A stretch of DNA of 7,480 nt from Saprospiraceae bacterium (lineage in GTDB: Bacteria > Bacteroidota > Bacteroidia > Chitinophagales > Saprospiraceae): the NCBI GenBank assembly GCA_020849825.1, contig JADZFP010000578.1, forward strand, positions 1 through 7,480, given 5' to 3'. The first letter of the stretch is position 1, and every line of letters begins with the position of its first letter. The translations under genes and the position numbers were made by a program. The notes under the pieces were generated by a model. It ran no database searches, had not been told where the DNA came from, and saw only the letters and a list, made by a program, of their open reading frames with translations. Of the stretch, positions 5,470 to 7,480 are shown one piece after another.

Positions 5470-7480
5470 CTTGCGGATTGGCTTTTACAAAATTCACATA
5501 TACCTCCCAGGGCGCGTACTGCGCGGGAGTCTGATTGAGCAAGTGACGGCGCACGAAGTAGTGCATCATGATCTGGCCCTGTTGTTCGGGGTTAAACGCG
5601 AAGAAGTCGCCATTGGCGGCATTCAGCGCGGCTTCGCCGTTGAGACCCATGATAAACCCGTCGTCCAGGTCATCAATGGTATTGCCGTCGTAGTCGCCGT
5701 TGACGATATCAGTGTCGGAAACGCCTTCGTCGTAGCCGTAGTTATACCCTTCGGTGGCCTGGGCGAAAATCGCGTGGGCCATGTAAATCGGACCCACGTT
5801 TTGGTTTTGCCATACGTGCGTCAGTTCGTGAATGAGGGTGTAACGCTCGATCGGGGCATCATCGGCATCGAAGTTGATCAAATTGCCGGTGACGAAAGCG
5901 CGCGATTCGGGATTGCCTGTAAAAAAGTCCTGGATACCGAAAATGATGCTGTTGGTCGGGCTTTCAGTGGCGATGCGCACATTGTCGAAATCGATGGATG
6001 TGCCGAACACCAACTCGCCGTCGGCGCGTTCGGCCGGCGTCAAATTGCGGTAGCCGTTGAGGAATTCCATGAGGATAAACAGGATGGTGTCCAGTTTGCC
6101 CACGTGTATTTCCAGTACCGCCACCAGCATGTCTTTGAGGTTTTCGCCGATGGCGACGGCTGCGCGCACCATTTCGTCGAGGAATTCGTCGCCGGCCTGC
6201 ACGAAGGCGTCGACCAGGTCGTTCCAGGTTTGTTCGAGTTCGCGCAGGGCTTTCATCATGTTTTGCACAAACTGGTCGGGGTGCCGCACCGTTTCAACAA
6301 TAAGTTCGGCGATGGTGGCGCCGGCTTCGAGTGCGCCGCGCACAACTTCGAGGGTCACTTCAAATGCCTTGCCAACGGACCAGACGACGAATTTGGCGAG
6401 TTCAAATCCCGCTTCCAGTGCGCCTTTCAGGAATTTGGCGATGCCCGGGATATAGTCGGTCGCCAGGTAATTGAGTGCATACAGGACCGAATTACCGACG
6501 CGTTCCCAGAGTTCGCCCAGTATGTCGAGCATATCCTGGCCGCGGGCGATGGCCCAGTCGATGATTTCGGTGACGGCCGAGCCCACGTCTTCGCAAAGCT
6601 GGATGATGGTTTCAAATAGGTTCTGCGTTTGCTCGGCGGCCCAGTCGAGAATATCCGACACCGATTTTTTTACAAAACGGATCGCCAGTACTGCTTCGCG
6701 CCAAAGCGCGGAGGCGAGATCTTCGCCTCGTTCGATGAGCCAGTTGAGAATGTCGCCCACCGGGCCGAGGGCCTGCAGAACGGCATTGACGATTTTGCGG
6801 AACACGAAGTAGGTTGATTCGACCACGGCTTCGAGAATGTCAACAACTTTTTGGCCGACTTCGATGGCGGCTTCGATGAGGCGGGCGGCGGTTTTGTAGG
6901 TGAACTCCACCATTTGCCGGGTAAATTCCACGATGCTTTTGCCCAGTTCGAAAGCGGCTTTGACGACGGCTTTGAGCAAAGACATCGTCAGGCTCAGCAC
7001 TTCCTTGAGCAGGTTAATCAGCGATTTGCCCAGGGCAAAAAAGGCTTCCACCACTTTTTTAATCGCGTTGATGGCATGGGTGGCGATGGTTTTGATCACA
7101 TCTACCAAAAACTTGCCGGCAGCCAGCAAACCGTCGAGCACCTTTTTGGCAACGTCGAGAACGGCATTGGCGATGTATTTGGTAAATTCCAGCAAAGCCT
7201 GACCGGCCAGGGCGGCTGCGCGGGCGATCTCCTTGATCAGGTCGAGCCCGGCATTGATGATTTCGTTGAGGATATTGGCCAGGGTGCGGCCCAGGTTGAG
7301 CAGGGCTTTGATTGCTGCATCGAACAATTCGCGGGAATAGTTCAGCAGGGTATTGACGACCTGTACCAGCGTTCGACCCAGTTCGAGAAATGCCTGGACA
7401 AAACCTTGCACCAGGCTGAATCCGAATTGCAGGGCCTGGTTGAGGATGTTCCCAATGGTTTTGCCGATTTCAAGCAGGGC
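5462..7480 (-). CDS. Giant helical-repeat protein with C-terminal HExxH zincin domain (3' part)
   Basis: The frame is open to the right edge, so these 672 codons plus stop are the C-terminal part of a larger protein; GTG at 7411 is an internal codon, not a start. Numbered from the edge, residues 1 to about 460 are alpha-helical repeats of 29 residues with a recurrent Gly-Lys/Arg. Residues 480-672 are a separate domain: LTPAERADGELVFGTSIDFD (480-499) then VRI, SRAFVTGNLINFD (526-538), YTLIHELTHVWQNQ (547-560), and NPEQQGQIMMHYF (630-642). This order resembles the DUF4157/'Vgr-related' putative metallopeptidases found with contractile injection systems and large toxins. His551, Glu552 and His555 form HELTH; Glu632 is a candidate third zinc ligand. 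An acidic loop, DTDIVNGDYDGNTIDDLDD (589-607), may bind calcium. No signal peptide can be seen because the N-terminus is missing. Candidate roles are a large effector, surface protein or tape-measure-like protein. The domain calls are firm; the role is open. Confidence 0.93.
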   Translation of the reverse strand, partial: ALLEIGKTIGNILNQALQFGFSLVQGFVQAFLELGRTLVQVVNTLLNYSRELFDAAIKALLNLGRTLANILNEIINAGLDLIKEIARAAALAGQALLEFTKYIANAVLDVAKKVLDGLLAAGKFLVDVIKTIATHAINAIKKVVEAFFALGKSLINLLKEVLSLTMSLLKAVVKAAFELGKSIVEFTRQMVEFTYKTAARLIEAAIEVGQKVVDILEAVVESTYFVFRKIVNAVLQALGPVGDILNWLIERGEDLASALWREAVLAIRFVKKSVSDILDWAAEQTQNLFETIIQLCEDVGSAVTEIIDWAIARGQDMLDILGELWERVGNSVLYALNYLATDYIPGIAKFLKGALEAGFELAKFVVWSVGKAFEVTLEVVRGALEAGATIAELIVETVRHPDQFVQNMMKALRELEQTWNDLVDAFVQAGDEFLDEMVRAAVAIGENLKDMLVAVLEIHVGKLDTILFILMEFLNGYRNLTPAERADGELVFGTSIDFDNVRIATESPTNSIIFGIQDFFTGNPESRAFVTGNLINFDADDAPIERYTLIHELTHVWQNQNVGPIYMAHAIFAQATEGYNYGYDEGVSDTDIVNGDYDGNTIDDLDDGFIMGLNGEAALNAANGDFFAFNPEQQGQIMMHYFVRRHLLNQTPAQYAPWEVYVNFVKANPQVA
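5561..6040 (-). other. Zincin-like metallopeptidase domain (HELTH) of the giant protein
   Basis: Domain within the giant gene. The zinc-binding helix HELTH is encoded at 5816-5830 and the EQQ segment at 5579-5587. The region between them is stretched by an acidic Gly/Asp loop that I do not recall from the compact versions of the family. If active, it would cut peptides with a zinc-activated water, using Glu552 as the general base. Confidence 0.8.
6101..7480 (-). repeat. 29-residue (87-bp) degenerate tandem repeats in the giant protein
   Basis: Counting from the right edge, a Gly followed mostly by Lys, Arg or Gln recurs at residues 6, 35, 64, 93, 122, 151, 180 and 209, exactly 29 apart. Examples are LLEIGKTI, FLELGRTL, LLNLGRTL, FFALGKSL and AFELGKSI. 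After a 4-residue shift the same spacing resumes with Gly242, 300, 329, 358, 387 and 445; 271 is Lys and 416 is Glu. GALEAG occurs at 353-358 and again at 382-387. The repeats contain almost no proline and are rich in Ala, Leu, Val, Lys and Glu, so long amphipathic helices are expected. DNA identity between copies is low, so this is an old repeat. Confidence 0.88.

Noticed and set aside
5324..6619. A 431-codon plus-strand open frame opposite the giant gene
   Set aside because: It is the mirror of the codon usage of the minus-strand gene, whose HELTH domain and 29-residue repeats are clearly real. Its translation shows no domain and an odd composition rich in His and Val.
6101..7480. CRISPR array or DNA-level satellite as the cause of the 87-bp periodicity
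   Set aside because: The DNA copies are poorly conserved and the periodicity is in the protein (Gly-Lys every 29 residues) with an unbroken frame, so this is a coding repeat.
1..7480. tRNA, rRNA, insertion sequence or prophage genes
   Set aside because: I saw no tRNA-like cloverleaf, rRNA segment, transposase, integrase or terminal inverted repeats. The antirepressor-like gene alone is not enough to call a prophage.

Overview
The window looks like a chromosomal piece from a moderately GC-rich member of the Bacteroidota, probably close to Saprospiraceae or a related Chitinophagia-type lineage. Three things point there: a TTTG-N19-TAnnTTTG promoter of the Bacteroidota type, start sites without clear Shine-Dalgarno sequences, and an ECF sigma / single-TM protein / secreted protein trio typical of that phylum. 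Every supported gene lies on the minus strand, so transcription runs from high to low coordinates.

From the right edge, the first block (about 2553-7480) is a tightly packed run of five genes. It starts with the 3' end of a very large protein made almost wholly of 29-residue alpha-helical repeats and ending in a zincin-like HELTH metallopeptidase domain. Next comes a small gingipain/caspase-fold (C25-like) protein whose TTG start overlaps the previous stop. After it come an acyl carrier protein, a complete FabF-type ketosynthase overlapping the ACP gene by 4 bp, and a ketosynthase-like protein overlapping the ketosynthase gene by 13 bp. In the last protein the catalytic Cys position is Ala. 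The last three form a minimal ACP + KS + KS-like set, reminiscent of KS/chain-length-factor systems. Its coupling to two protease-like proteins is unusual and is the most interesting part of the window.

A 147-bp, extremely AT-rich spacer (2406-2552) follows. It holds a perfect Bacteroidota consensus promoter and an 11-bp direct repeat bracketing that promoter. The promoter drives a two-gene unit: a small AntA/AntB-antirepressor-like protein and a PhnB-type VOC (glyoxalase-fold) protein.

After a 299-bp non-coding stretch with a 12-bp-stem hairpin comes the last block: an ECF sigma factor with an inferred TTG start, a single-pass membrane protein that is a plausible anti-sigma or regulatory partner, and the first 36 codons of a secreted protein cut by the left edge. 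This is the common Bacteroidota ECF regulatory cassette and has no obvious link to the right-hand cluster.
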